NCBI RefSeq assembly: GCF_004379255.2
Contig: NC_056039.1
Location: 30,579,883 to 30,643,882, forward strand
DNA from: Salvia splendens
Lineage: Eukaryota > Streptophyta > Magnoliopsida > Lamiales > Lamiaceae
DNA: 64,000 nucleotides
Direction of reading: 5' to 3'
Under the pieces are notes generated by a model. The model did no database searches and was not told where the DNA came from. It worked only from the letters and a program-made list of their open reading frames with translations. The position numbers and the translations under genes were made by a program. Shown piece by piece: positions 12,672 to 23,690 of this stretch; position 1 is the stretch's first letter; each line of letters begins with the position of its first letter.

Positions 12672-15600
12672 ATGGCAGCAAAGCTCGAAGCAGAGAAGTT
12701 CTCGGGCAAAAACGACTATGGCCTATGGAAGCTCAAGATGCGAGCGGTTTTGGTTCAACAAGGGTTATCGGCTGCTCTGACTTCGGGTGAAGCAGATGGG
12801 AAAGCCAAGTGTCCGGTGATGGATGATAAAGCCCAGGCCAAGTTTGATGAAATGCAAATGAAGGCGCATAGTGCTGTTATTTTATGCTTAGGAGACAAGG
12901 TGCTTAGGGAGGTTCAAGGAGAGACAACTGCCGCTGGAATTTTAAAGAAACTGGATGAAGTGTATTTGGCGAAATCTCTCGCAAATCGCTTGTACATGAA
13001 GAGAAGGCTTTACTCTTATAGCTTCTCTGATGATAAGTCAATTGTTGAGCAGCTTGAAGATTTCTGCAAAGCTGTAGATGACTTGGAGGCAGTTGATGTG
13101 AAGATGAAGGATGAGGATAAAGCGATTCTGGTCTTGAATGCTTTGCTGACTTCCTATGATCAGTTAAGAGATGCGATTCTTTATGGTAGAGACACTGCAA
13201 TCACCTATAATGAAGTCTATTCTGCTCTTATGGCCAAGGAGCTGCAGAATAGTGGCTCAAGAAAGGCAGAGTCTCAGGCTGAATCTCTCAATATCAAGAA
13301 ATGGAATAAGAAGTTCCCAAAGAAGCTCGAGGAAGCCAAGCCTCAAGCCTCTGGATCAAAAGAAACGAGGTCTTGTCATTGGTGCAAAAAGCCTGGACAC
13401 TTGAAGAAAGATTGTTTTGGCTGGAAAAGGAAAATGGCTGAAGAATCTAAGCCTAATTCGAATCTTGTCAGCAGTGAGGGTGAGGAGCCTGCTGAGGTTC
13501 TTAATGTTGATGAAAAGGTTGAGCATGGGTCATGGATTATGGACTCCGGGTGCTCATTTCATATTTGTCCAAATTTGGACTGGTTCTCTGAGATAAAAGA
13601 GTGTGATGGATCTGTACTACTGGGCAACAACAAATCTTGCAGCATCAGAGGGATTGGGAGCATAAAATTGAGGCTCAGTGATGGGTCTATTAAAATCCTT
13701 ACTGATGTCAGGCATATCCCTGAAGTCAAAAGAAATCTTGTATCACTTGGAACACTTGAAAGAAAGGGATTTAGCTTTCTTTCTGAGGGTGGAGAAATGA
13801 GAGTATGCAAGGGACAACAAATCAAGATGGTTGTTCATAGGAAAGGCAGTCTGTACTACTTGGATGCTGCTGTGGTTATTGGAGAATCCCATGCCGTAGT
13901 TAATGAGGATCTCAATGCTTGACATCTTAAGTTGGGACATCCAGCTGAAGGCACCTTGAAGGAGATGATAAAGAAAGGATCAATAAAGGCAAGTAGTCAA
14001 GACAAAATGATGCAGTGTGAAGATTGCTTGCGTGGTAAATCAAAGAAACTTCCATATCCAGTAGGTGTTCATACATCTACCAGTCCCTTAGATTATGTGC
14101 ATTCGGATCTTTGGGGCCCATCTCCTGTCAAGAGCCTTGGTGGGGAAAGGTATTACATGTCCATCATAGATAACTTCACAAGAAAAGTGTGGATATTCAT
14201 CTTAAAGGAAAAATCAGATGCTTATGGAACTTTCAGAGATTGGTGCACACAGATGCAGGCTGAAAAGGGTTCATATCCCAAGGTGTTGAGGACTGACAAC
14301 GGATTGGAGTACTTGTCCAAGGATTTTGATGCTTTTTGCAGAGAAAAAGGTATAAGAAGGCACAAGACAGTGCCAGCCAACCCACAACAAAATGAGGTGG
14401 CTGAGAGACTCAACCGCACTCTTCTTGAGAGAGTAAGATGCCTTCTGTCTTCATCAGGTGTTGGGAAGGAATTTTGGGCTGAAGCCGTGTCTACAGCTGC
14501 ATATCTTATCAACAAGTGTCCCTCTACAGCAATAAAGGGGTCTATCCCGGATGAAATGTGGTATGGATCAAAATCAGATTATTCAAGGCTAAGGCCTTTT
14601 GGGTGTAAGGCATTTGCTCATTTGAAGCAAGGAAAGCTAGATGCTAGGGCCTTGAAATGTATTATGCTAGGCTATCCAAAGGGTGTGAAGGGGTATAGGC
14701 TATGGTGTATTGAGCATCAAAACCACAAGATAGTTATTAGCAGGGATGTAGTCTTTATTGAAGATCATATGCCATTTCTAAAGAGGGAAATTCCAGACAG
14801 GCCCCAAGAGATTACAGCAGATTCTGATATTACTTCTGATGATATGAGTCTTGAAGATAAGGAAGCAGGTGGAGCTTCTGAGAATCTGAGCAGTGGAGTT
14901 GATGATCAACCAGAAGCCACACCTGAGTATCAGATTACAAGAGATAGACCCAGGAGAAACACTAAGACACCAGCTAGGTTTGCTGATTATGAGATGATCT
15001 ATTATGCACTGAGTATAGCAGAACAACTCGAGAATGCAGAGCCTAATACTTATCTTGAAGCTATGAGTGGACCAGAAAAGAATCAGTGGATACAAGCAAT
15101 GAAGGAGGAAGTTGAATCTCTGATCAATAACAAAACATGGGTGTTGGTTGACAAGGCTGAACATAGGAAAGTTATTGGTTGCAAGTGGGTGTTTAAGAAG
15201 AAAATTGAGGCCACTGATGCAGAGAAAGTCAGATTTAAGGCTAGGCTCGTTGCAAAGGGATTCAATCAAGAAGAGGGAGTAGATTTTAATGAGGTCTACT
15301 CACCTGTTGTGAAGCACAATTCCATTTGAGTGCTCATGGCAGTGGCTGCAAAAAGAGATTGGGATCTGGAACAATTAGATGTAAAAACCGCCTTTTTGAA
15401 CGGGGAACTTGAGGAGACAATTTACATGGATCAGCCTCTGGGATTTGAGGTACCTGGATCAGAAGAGAAAGTTTGTTTGCTCAAGAAAAGCTTATATGGT
15501 CTGAAACAGAGCAGCCGGCAGTGGTATCTCAAGTTTGGAGAGAGTTTGGCTGATCTTGGCTTCAGTAGATCAATGTATGACAGCTGTGTGTTCATCAAAA

Positions 15601-16565
15601 GGCAGAAGAACAAGACACCTATCTACCTACGTCTCTATGTAGATGATATGCTCATATCCGGAGCAGATTCAATGGAGATCAAAAAGGTTAAGAAGCAGCT
15701 GATGAAAGCATTTGAAATGAAAGACCTTGGTAATGCAAGAAGAATACTAGGCATGGATATAGTCAGAATAAGAAGTGAGAAGAAGCTGTGGCTATTCCAG
15801 TCTGAGTATGTCCAGAAAATCCTGAAGAAATTCAGGGTTCACAACATGAGGAGTACTTCAACTCCAATACCTATGCACCTTAAGCTGTCAAAGGAGCAGT
15901 CAGCAAAAACAGATGAGGAAAGAGAGGAAATGGATGCAATCCCATATTCTAATATCATTGGAAGTTTGATGTATCTCGTGATATGCACAAGGCCTGATAT
16001 GGCTTATGCTATAAGTGTAACAAGTCGACACATGGCAGCTTATGGCAAACAGCACTGGAGTGCTCTAAAATGGTCTCTGAGATATCTGGGAGGTGCTGGC
16101 AATCTGGGGATTTTGTTTACAGATCAAGGTGGAGCTCAGGAGGAGGCATTGCAAGGCTACTGTGACTCAGATTATGCCGCGAGTATTGACACTAGAAGAT
16201 CGCAAACCGGCTATATATTCACTTTGTTTGGAGCTGCTATATGTTGGAAGTCAAGTCTACAAAATGTAGTTGCTCTATCTACCACTGAAGCTGAGTATAT
16301 AGCTATGACTTCAGTTGTAAAGGAAGGCAAATGGCTGCTTGGACTCGTTGGTGAATTCGGTTTGAAGCAGACTGGAGTTACTATACACTGTGACAATAAT
16401 GGGGCATTGTGCTTAGTCAAACATCAGATGTTCCATGAGCGTAGTAAACACATCGATGTCAGGCTGCATTTTATACGTGATGAAGTGGAAAGTGGGAGAG
16501 TGAGGCTGTTGAAAATTGACAGCTCACAATCCCGCAGACATGTTGACAAAGCCTCTAAGAAATGA
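12672..16565 (+). pseudogene. Copia gag-pol polyprotein with two in-frame TGA codons
   Basis: One reading frame runs from the ATG at 12672 to the stop at 16563-16565 and is broken only at 13920-13922 and 15327-15329. Order: gag; CCHC knuckle CHWCKKPGHLKKDC; protease (WIMDSGCSFHIC); integrase with GHPAEGTL, CEDCLRGK, HSDLWGP, TDNGLEY and NEVAERLNRTLLE; reverse transcriptase with LDVKTAFLNGEL and YVDDMLISG; RNase H with YCDSDYAAS. The order integrase before RT makes it copia; gag style suggests a Tork/TNT1-like lineage. The first stop replaces the Trp expected before HL-LGH, and the second the Arg expected before VLMAVAA (CGA to TGA is the simplest change). Neither TGA is followed by a leaky-readthrough context, so both look like plain nonsense mutations. 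Confidence 0.92.
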
Positions 16566-16644
16566 GAAGTTTAGGTACTGTTGCAGATTGGTGAATATGC
16601 ATCAGATTGTGTTTTGAGCATTGCTTCATCATCCAGGTGGAGAT

Positions 16645-16967
16645 TGTTATAGAATATGGATGAAGAAGCGCTGCATGTACATGGAAGATTAGTGTGGAGA
16701 TGCATCACACCAAAGCAAGAAGTGCAAGATTCAAAAGGTAGTTAGAAACGGCTGCTAGCCGTTAGTGGTTATTGAGCTCTCTGTTGTAACTGCTTTTCAA
16801 GAAGTGAAGTCTCGATCACTTCATTAGATAAATACATGATGTAGAGTTGTAATCAGAAAAAATAACATTCCTGAAGCAATAAAGAAATCCCTTTTTCTCT
16901 CCAACACAATAGCTCTACATTCTCTCTAGTTCTTGTTTCTTTCTCGATCAAACTCTTTAGTTCTTCA
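16645..16967 (+). repeat. 3' LTR of the copia element
   Basis: Identical by eye to 12292-12614. It is followed directly by the target repeat TGCAC (16968-16972) and then by phosphorylase intron 1 sequence. Confidence 0.95.
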
Positions 16968-17950
16968 TGCACAATTATCAACCATAAACATCAAGAAAAT
17001 TTTCTATAGAATTCCAAAAGGCGCCCAGGAATAATACCTGAAACGCTTCAAAATCATCAAAATTGAACCTGGACCTTGCCACCGTGTACTCCACATGATC
17101 TAAAATATCCTTCTGCAAACTCATCGGATCATTCTTCAAAAACCCATCCATCAATCCGAACATCTTCTCCGCCTTTGCTCTCCTTTTCCCAAAGACTCCA
17201 GTCCCGATACTGATTTCTTCACCACCACCCCTCTCCCGCCGGCCTGCATGAGTCCGGCAGAGGTATCACCAACACCGTCAATAGCCTCCACCAATGACTT
17301 CCTAATTCTCTCGAGATCTTCAACATCCTCAAGCTTCTTACCATCAAAGCTAGTAACATGAAAACTCTTGACAAAGAAGTCCCTTTCAAACTCAACTGAA
17401 GCTCCTTGGACTGTGAGACCAAGCACTTTGAAAACTCGAGTAATAACCCCTAGAGGCCCGATTCTGTTTCTCGCTCAGATTACAAAGACCGTCGAGCCGG
17501 CAACGTCATCGTTTGCGAATGCAACAGTGGAAGAACCGTCGCTGGCAAATCAGTAACTCGACTTGCAGTTGATGCCCGTGGGTGCTTGGAGATGACATTG
17601 TGCGAAATGAAGGCGTGCTTGAAGTGCTTGGGCTCGGAATTGAACAAAACTGAGCGGCGGTGGCTGAGATTTGGAGTTGATCGGATGTAGGGCTAAGCAC
17701 ATGGCAATCCGGGCGCGAGGGCGAAACTGGAGTTGCAGCCATCTCGACAACAATGACGGCGTGGAAATCAACAAGAGAGCTTCATCTGAATGATTTTAGT
17801 GGCGGAGAGCGTCGGGATTGGAGCAGAATTTGCGTGGGATTGAGAGCTTTTTGGCAGAAAGGTAGAGTGATTTTGGAGTGAGGGTTGAGTGCTTGCCACT
17901 GAAAGGGGAAATAATAATGATTTAATATGGAGGGAGATTTACAAACATTA

Positions 17951-18682
17951 GAGCATTCCCAACGGTGAGCAGCAGCTCACCGTCCGTCCTTGCCGCTGGC
18001 AAGGACGCGCTCCGCCACCATTGCGCTCTTGCCGCTGGCAGGGCGCTGCTCTATGCATAGAGCACGTCCGTGCCAGCGGCAAGAGCACAGCGCATCGACG
18101 TGGCAGCTTCCGATTGGCCCGTTGATTTATCATTTTTTTATTTATTTTTTTAAAAAAATCAAAAAAATCTGAAAAATTCAAAATTAATAAAAAAAAATAT
18201 TGTCTCACTTCCTAATAAAATATATCCATTTTTTCCACACTTTTAATTTATTTTTTTCATTATTTTTACCCCAAAATTCATACTTTCATCTATAAATACT
18301 CTCATTTCAAACACAAAAAATGACACTATACTAAACAACTCTCTCAATCTCAATTTTTAGGATTTTAATTATGTAATTTTTAATTTTAGGAGTTTAATTA
18401 TGTAATTTTTAATTTTTAGTATTTTAATTATGTAATTTTTAATTTTTAGGATTTTAATTATGTCTTTTTTATTTTATTTGTAATTTGTAATATTTATTGT
18501 GGTTTTTTAATGAATTTTAGTATTATGGAAATGTTATTGTTTAATTGAATTTTAAATTAATTGTGCTCGTCCTTGCGGAAGAGCACAGTTGTGGGTGTTG
18601 TGCTCTTGCCAGAGAGTAGGCATGAATAGTACCGCCCGGGCCCACAACCGTGCCGCTGGCAAGAGCACGGTTGTGGATGCTC
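17951..18682. mobile_element. Tourist-like (PIF/Harbinger) MITE, 732 bp
   Basis: The element starts GAGCATTCCCAACGGTG and ends with the inverse (GTTGTGGATGCTC). TTA flanks both sides (17948-17950 and 18683-18685). The internal DNA is AT-rich with a CCGCTGGCAAG motif repeated near both ends and has no coding capacity. The matching place in duplication unit 2 (around 58530-58570) has an uninterrupted sequence, so the insertion followed the duplication. Confidence 0.85.
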
Positions 18683-18740
18683 TTATATTAGATCGTTGGG
18701 ATTAGGAAGAGTTAATTATATCTAATCACGTTGCTAAGGA

Positions 18741-19665
18741 GGTGTTTGGTAGGCTAAAAGTCATAACATGTGATAACTCAAAGTGAGATGAATTATCTTA
18801 ATTTTGTAACACAACACAATTTTACTTTAGTGTTTGGTAACTTAAGATATGAAAGGAGATGATTTGTTTATATGTATGAAAAGATGTGTATACCTTTCTT
18901 ATATTTATACACTACATTATTTCTCCTTCAATTACATTAACTAACAACATAATTTCTGTCGTTTCGCACTGAATTTTCATGCAAATTGCATTCCAAAATT
19001 TATTACCCCTATTTTTGAGTTAACCACTTGAATTTTGTTGGGGGGTTGTTCGGGCATTTGCTCGTATAATCTCACCAAGGAGGGGGCCATTTTCATTGTT
19101 ACTGTTCCAGCTGTTAAAATTAGATCCGCTTGTCTGGGACTCGATCTTTGGGGGGGTGGGGTGGGGTGGTGTTGTTGGGGGTGAGGGCTGGGTCGAACAA
19201 CAATTTTGTGGTGGGGGGTGGGTTGAATTGCAGTTGAGGGGGGAGAGCGAGGGGGAGAGGGGTGTTAACGACAGCAGTACCGGGGGTGGGGGAGAGAGAA
19301 GAGTAGCAGTAGAGAGAGAGGGAGGGGAGGGGCCGGGGTGGTTGATGATAGCAGTGGTGTGGAGTGGGGGTATAGCAGGGCAGAGAGTAGAGAGAGAGAA
19401 AGAAAGAGGACTTGGGGGTATACAGGGGAAAGAGTAGAGAAACAGAGAAAAGACGGATATTAAAGTCAAGAACATAAATTTGAAGAGATAGATACACAAT
19501 CACACCTTTTTTCACTGAATAATTATCAGATTGAGATAGCTATTTTGTGTTTGCTTTGATCGGGCTGAGTATTTAACACGGGCCGCACTTATATTTTATC
19601 TAGGCTACCAAACACTCATTTAAGAACTTAACTATCTTGCCTTATCTACCCCTACCAAACACCCC
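18741..19665. mobile_element. Non-autonomous TIR element with GGTGTTTGGTAGG ends
   Basis: GGTGTTTGGTAGG at 18741-18753 is matched by its inverse at 19651-19663. Further GTGTTTGGTA copies occur inside near both ends (about 18831 and 19602). Unit 2 lacks this segment between otherwise similar flanks (near 58575 and 58840), which supports insertion. The superfamily is uncertain because I cannot fix the target-site duplication. The long open frames inside are low-complexity by-products of the G-rich core. Confidence 0.6.
19146..19445 (+). repeat. G-rich, strand-asymmetric tract
   Basis: About 300 bases in which the plus strand is almost all G with A and T, including runs such as GGGGGGGTGGGGTGGGGTGG and later GAGAGAGAGGGAGGGGAGGGG. 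Many G-runs of three or more are closely spaced, so G-quadruplexes are plausible. It is the core of the TIR element at 18741-19665. Confidence 0.75.
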
Positions 19666-20621
19666 AAGAGTATAGGATATCTCTCGCCATATTTCAGATT
19701 AAATTACCATGCGCACACGCGTATAGAGAACGAGGGTCAAACCCTTCATGGACCAGGGTTTGATATGACCAAAGCGGATGGGAAAGGTGGCTAGTGAGGT
19801 GGAGGCTTGTGAGGGGCTAGAGGAGGGTCGCCACCTTCATAAGAAAGTGGGGTATGCATCAACAATAGTTATGGTTATGGTACGGTAGCGGGTAAGGATG
19901 GACCAGGGTGAAGGGGCGTTAGTGTGATAGGTGAGGTGGAGGCAAAGGGTGGATGAAGGTGGCGATGGTGCTATAGAAGTGGGGATGGTGTTTGTAGCTT
20001 AAAGTATAATATTATCTATTTCTATGCAAATATTAAGATCATTAGTTGGTGATATATTTTTTTCCTAAAAGATGCTAGTTATTCTTTTGCTAGTACATCA
20101 TGTTTCCTTTAAAAAACCTAATAATCTATTCCCATTTTGATTACACATTCGATATAGGATGAACTTCTTTTGTTTTAATACAAACAAATTCCAACATTCA
20201 TCGCCCTTAAAATAAAAGAAACATCATTGTATTCACTGGTAATCAATCATGATTCACCAAAATCAAAGAACTATCATCTTTAAAAAGAGAATAAGTTTAT
20301 TCCACCCGATGAGAAGAACACTTAGAATCTACCATTTGAAGAACACTTAGAATCTTATCGTACTTTTGCCCTCCTCGGTAGTTCCGTATCAAGTTTTTTG
20401 GACGTTTTCTAGGATCACTCAAAAAATATAATGCAACTTATAGGTTTTTGGCTCTTAAATGTTTTTTTACATTTCGACACAACTTCAACCACACACCTTG
20501 CATCTATGCTAAACCAATGCTGATATGGTTCAACTAACATCATCACATTCTCGTTTATGGTAGTTGGACATAGTGTAAGGATTTACATGTCTTCATAAGA
20601 CGTTATACATCACAATGTTAG
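19666..20621. other. Intergenic DNA shared with duplication unit 2
   Basis: No gene is recognised. Segments here match 58840-59160 and 59390-59620, for example the GTCGCCACCTTCATAAGA and CTAGTTATTCTTTTGCTAGT regions against their unit 2 counterparts. This shows the duplication extends beyond the phosphorylase gene. Confidence 0.6.
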
Positions 20622-21190
20622 TGATGATTTAGCGAATTTTTGATTGGAATAAATGCAAGTAATAAATGAAGATCACAACACTGAAAATTACGTGGTTCGA
20701 TTTACTGAGGTAAATCTACGTCCACGGAAGAATAGAGGGCAAATTTGTATTGCTTGATCTAGCTTACAGATTACAATACAGATTTGCTATATGAGATTCA
20801 GGATCTAGAGAACTTAACCCTAGTCTATCTGATCTAAGTTCTATTTATACATTCGAACTAAGATCGTGGTTTGCAGCCCTGGTAGGGGGGTTGATAACTG
20901 CTTAATACCACTAAATAGATCGTGGGTGTAATGGAGGTCGTGGAGATCCTGCATGGGTCCACTATCTCCTTGTTCGGTCGAATACTGAGACCGAACTGCT
21001 GAACTTTGCCGATCAGCTTTTGCCGATCTGAGAGTTGAGCTCGATTGGTCGGCTTTTACCGAGCTATAGGCTGTGACCGAACTCTTTGGTTGTGCCGAAC
21101 TGATACTCTTTCTTGGGTTTTGGGCTGATGGGTCGTCCCTGCTATTGGGCTCGCAAATTATTGTTTAGTTGTTTAGTTCGTATCCCATCA
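20622..21190 (-). repeat. 3' LTR of gypsy element 1
   Basis: On the plus strand it begins TGATGATTTAGCGAATTT and ends CGTATCCCATCA. It shares the variants GGGTCGTC and CGCAAATTATTG with the 3' LTR of element 2. Confidence 0.93.
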
Positions 21191-21508
21191 CCACCCCCCC
21201 GAAAAGCGAAGTGAATCACTTCGGCATTTTGGATAAGTGTAAGGGGGAGGCTGACGTCAGGGGACGTGCTCTGCACGTGTCTGCATTAAATGTGACAGCA
21301 AATCCGGCCAGAGAATCCAGAAAAGGTGGGATTTGAAACGGTGCGACGAATTTGAAATGCCTCTGCGAATCTGATAAATATTTCCTTTCTTCATCATTGG
21401 AACACTTTTGCGATTATTTCTTCTGCATTCTCTCTCTTTTTCGTAAAATTTTCTTCCGCTTCTTCAAGAATTTCTTCAGAGACTTTCGACCATCAAAGAG
21501 TAAGAATC

Positions 21509-23441
21509 ATGTCTTCTTCTTCTGAAAATGTTTCTGAATCAGGTAGTGGTAGAAAGGGGGGTAAGGGATCTTCTGGCCGGAAAAAGTCCGGGGAGAAGAC
21601 GGTAGAATATTTTCACAGCATTTTGAGTAAGGATACTGTGATATCCTTACACAGAAAATATTTTCTTCCTGGGGGGTTAGTGGTGATTCCCGACGACACT
21701 CATAGGGCTAACTCGCCGCCGGAGGGTTATGCCACCGTTTACGAAGCCTGCTTAGAATGCGGGCTTCGTTTCCCTCTTCCCCCCGCCTTTGTAGAGCTTC
21801 TTGATTTTTTCCAACTTCCTTTAGGTCAGGTGACTCCAAATTCTTGGAGGCACTTATCGGCCTTTGCTGCCGAGCTGCGTAGACTAGAAAAGGATCTGTC
21901 TCTGAGGGCAATCCTTAATTTCTTTCAGTTTAAGAGAAAGGGATCCTGGTTTTACTTGATCCCTTTACAGCCCTTTAGAGCCTTCTGTAAAACCAAATGG
22001 CCGATGTGGAAAAATCGCTTCTTTTTTTACAATAGGACAGCGGCTCCGGACTTTTCCTGGAGAGGGCCGAAGTCCGTAATTCCTCATCCTCGGGTAGAAC
22101 CGTTGGACGAGCTCGAGGGCGGGCTCAATAAGATTCCCATGATTAGGAAACAGTATTTGGAATCTGAGCTCGTCAAGGGTGACTTCGTGTTCGACTCCTC
22201 GTCTTCGGACGAAGAGACTGAGGGTGAGGATTTCTTTTTTATGCTTTACTGCTTTAGCGGCGAAAACTAACTTTGTTTTCTTGCTTTTTGGCAGTGAACA
22301 TGCTAAGCAAGCTTGGTCGCAAATCCTCCGAATCAAAGGAGCCGGAGAAACAGAAAACCACCAGCTCGGCGTCTGATGCCGAGAAGAATCCGAAGAGGCA
22401 GAAGACCTCTTCGAGTTAGTCTTCGGATCCAAAAAAGCCGGGATCGACCTCGGCAAGGGGGAAGGCGAAGACTCAGAAACCCCCAAAAGCGCCAGAGAGA
22501 GACATTGTCCAGGGGGGTTATGGATCAGGAGTGGTTACGGCCACTTCGGAACATATCTCTGAGCCCTTTTTATGGCCAAATGACTTTGTAGAGGTGAATT
22601 TTCTTCTTGATTTTCTGGCTTTGCTTCTTTCCTATATTTTTTTTTTGTGGCCCCTCTGTTGACTTTTTCCTTTTTCCATTTTCAGAGGAACAATATGCTC
22701 TGCAAACTCGTCACAGTTGAACTCTCTAAAGCGTCCAGCGATTATGATGAGATGCAGAGGAATTTGAATGCTACTCGTCACCAGGCCGAACAGGCTCGGG
22801 CAGACTTTGAGAGGGCAAGGGCCGCTATGATCTCGGCTCAGGATGAAGCCCAGCGTGCCAAAGACCAGCTCATCATCCAGAGAGAGCGGTCGAAACAGAG
22901 GGAGGCGGTTGCCGTGGTTGCTCAGGGGGAGGCTCTCCGTGTTTACACGGAGAAACTCTTTTTGAGCAATCAATTTTCGGCCCTTATCGGTGATCTGCTG
23001 AAATTGATGACCGATAATGTTGAGCAGGAACCCGAAGTCGTCTTGCCGCTGTATGGCCGAGAGATTGCAGCGCGTCTCCAGAGTCTGCCGCTCCTTGAGG
23101 AGCTTGCGTCTTCATCGGTCCTGCTTTCTGCTGAACGAGTCCGTAATTGCCGTGCTGACCGTGACGAGAACATGGAGGCCATCTTTGCCTCCTTGGGGCC
23201 TGTTTCACCCGCTTCAATTTTCAAAGAAGAGGGTGAGCAGGAAAATGAGGCCGGCAAGGAGACCGAGCAGAAGGATCAGCAGACCGGCGACGGGCACGCC
23301 GAGCAAGAGGTGCAGCAGATCGGCGATGGGGGCGCCGAGCAGGAGGGAGGGAGGAGGGAGGCCGAGGCTGAGACCGAGGTCGACAAGGAGAAAGAAGCTG
23401 AAACCCACAGGGAAGCCGGAGACGAAACTGGCGGAGTATGA
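21509..23441 (+). pseudogene. Antisense gene of gypsy element 1 (putative gypsy-type transposon domain), nonsense-mutated
   Basis: The gene runs opposite to gag-pol, between pol and the 3' LTR. Exons inferred from splice sites are 21509-22223, 22295-22593 and 22686-23441. The first exon gives the domain catalogued as putative gypsy type transposon (PF04195-like): VYEACLECGLRFPLPPAFVE, then VTPNSWRHLSAF. The second exon is Ser/Lys-rich. The third is a coiled coil followed by an acidic Glu/Gln tail. TAG at 22417-22419 replaces a CAG present in element 2, truncating the product in exon 2. The function of such antisense proteins is unknown. Confidence 0.8.
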
Positions 23442-23690
23442 TTTCGTCTCCCTTCTCTTAGTTTAGTTTCTTTCTTTCTATTTGTAAAATGGCCTTGAAG
23501 CCCTCCTTGTGTAAATTTTTTCTTGTGAATGAAAAAAATTCTTCTTTCTACACTCGTGTCTTCCTTATAGCTTTTCTTAATCTCTTTTACTCCTGCCTGC
23601 TCGGTAAACTGAAATGCCGAACTGACATAGCTGCTTCGTATTCTTAACTCTAAGGAGCTGGAGGTACTTCACTGGAAGCGGCTATACTCT

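Larger units (their letters stand above)
12292..16967 (+). mobile_element. Ty1/copia LTR retrotransposon, full length (4676 bp), very young
   Basis: Two 323-bp LTRs (TGTTATAGAA...AGTTCTTCA) flank an internal region with a primer-binding site, one gag-pol frame and a purine-rich stretch (ATCCAGGTGGAGAT) before the 3' LTR. The target-site duplication is TGCAC at 12287-12291 and 16968-16972. By eye the LTRs are identical over 323 bp, so the insertion is very recent. It sits in intron 1 of the phosphorylase pseudogene, antisense to it, six bases from exon 2. The coding frame has two nonsense codons, so this copy is probably not autonomous. Confidence 0.95.
2500..17742 (-). pseudogene. ACT-domain glycogen phosphorylase (GT35), copy 1: 22 exons, inactivated
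   Basis: The gene matches the plant glycogen phosphorylase 1-like family: a Ser/Thr-rich leader, an ACT domain, then a GT35 alpha-glucan phosphorylase closer to fungal enzymes than to PHS1/PHS2. GT35 enzymes release glucose-1-phosphate from alpha-glucans using PLP. Exons (high to low): 17742-17038, 12285-12171, 12061-11961, 11351-11260, 11025-10890, 10768-10700, 10485-10384, 9979-9881, 9431-9321, 8970-8764, 8555-8448, 7929-7834, 7115-7059, 6401-6255, 6160-6101, 5990-5886, 5390-5229, 4674-4601, 3886-3763, 3162-3074, 2861-2743, 2652-2500. Phases and GT/AG sites agree. Motifs include [25 protein letters not shown] and the PLP region [14 protein letters not shown]. Lesions: frame shift near 17510-17560; TGA at 17475-17477; lost base at the A-run 17184-17187; TAG for a conserved Trp at 8884-8886; one-base loss near 2782-2788. 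Copia DNA fills intron 1. Confidence 0.88.

Noticed and set aside
13920..15329. Readthrough at the two TGA codons of the copia element
   Set aside because: The following bases (CATCTT and GTGCTC) do not fit known leaky contexts and the stops replace conserved Trp and Arg codons, so nonsense mutation is simpler.
19020..19515. Pro/Ser-rich minus-strand ORFs of 131 and 159 aa
   Set aside because: They are by-products of the G-rich tract, with no family features and no support in unit 2.
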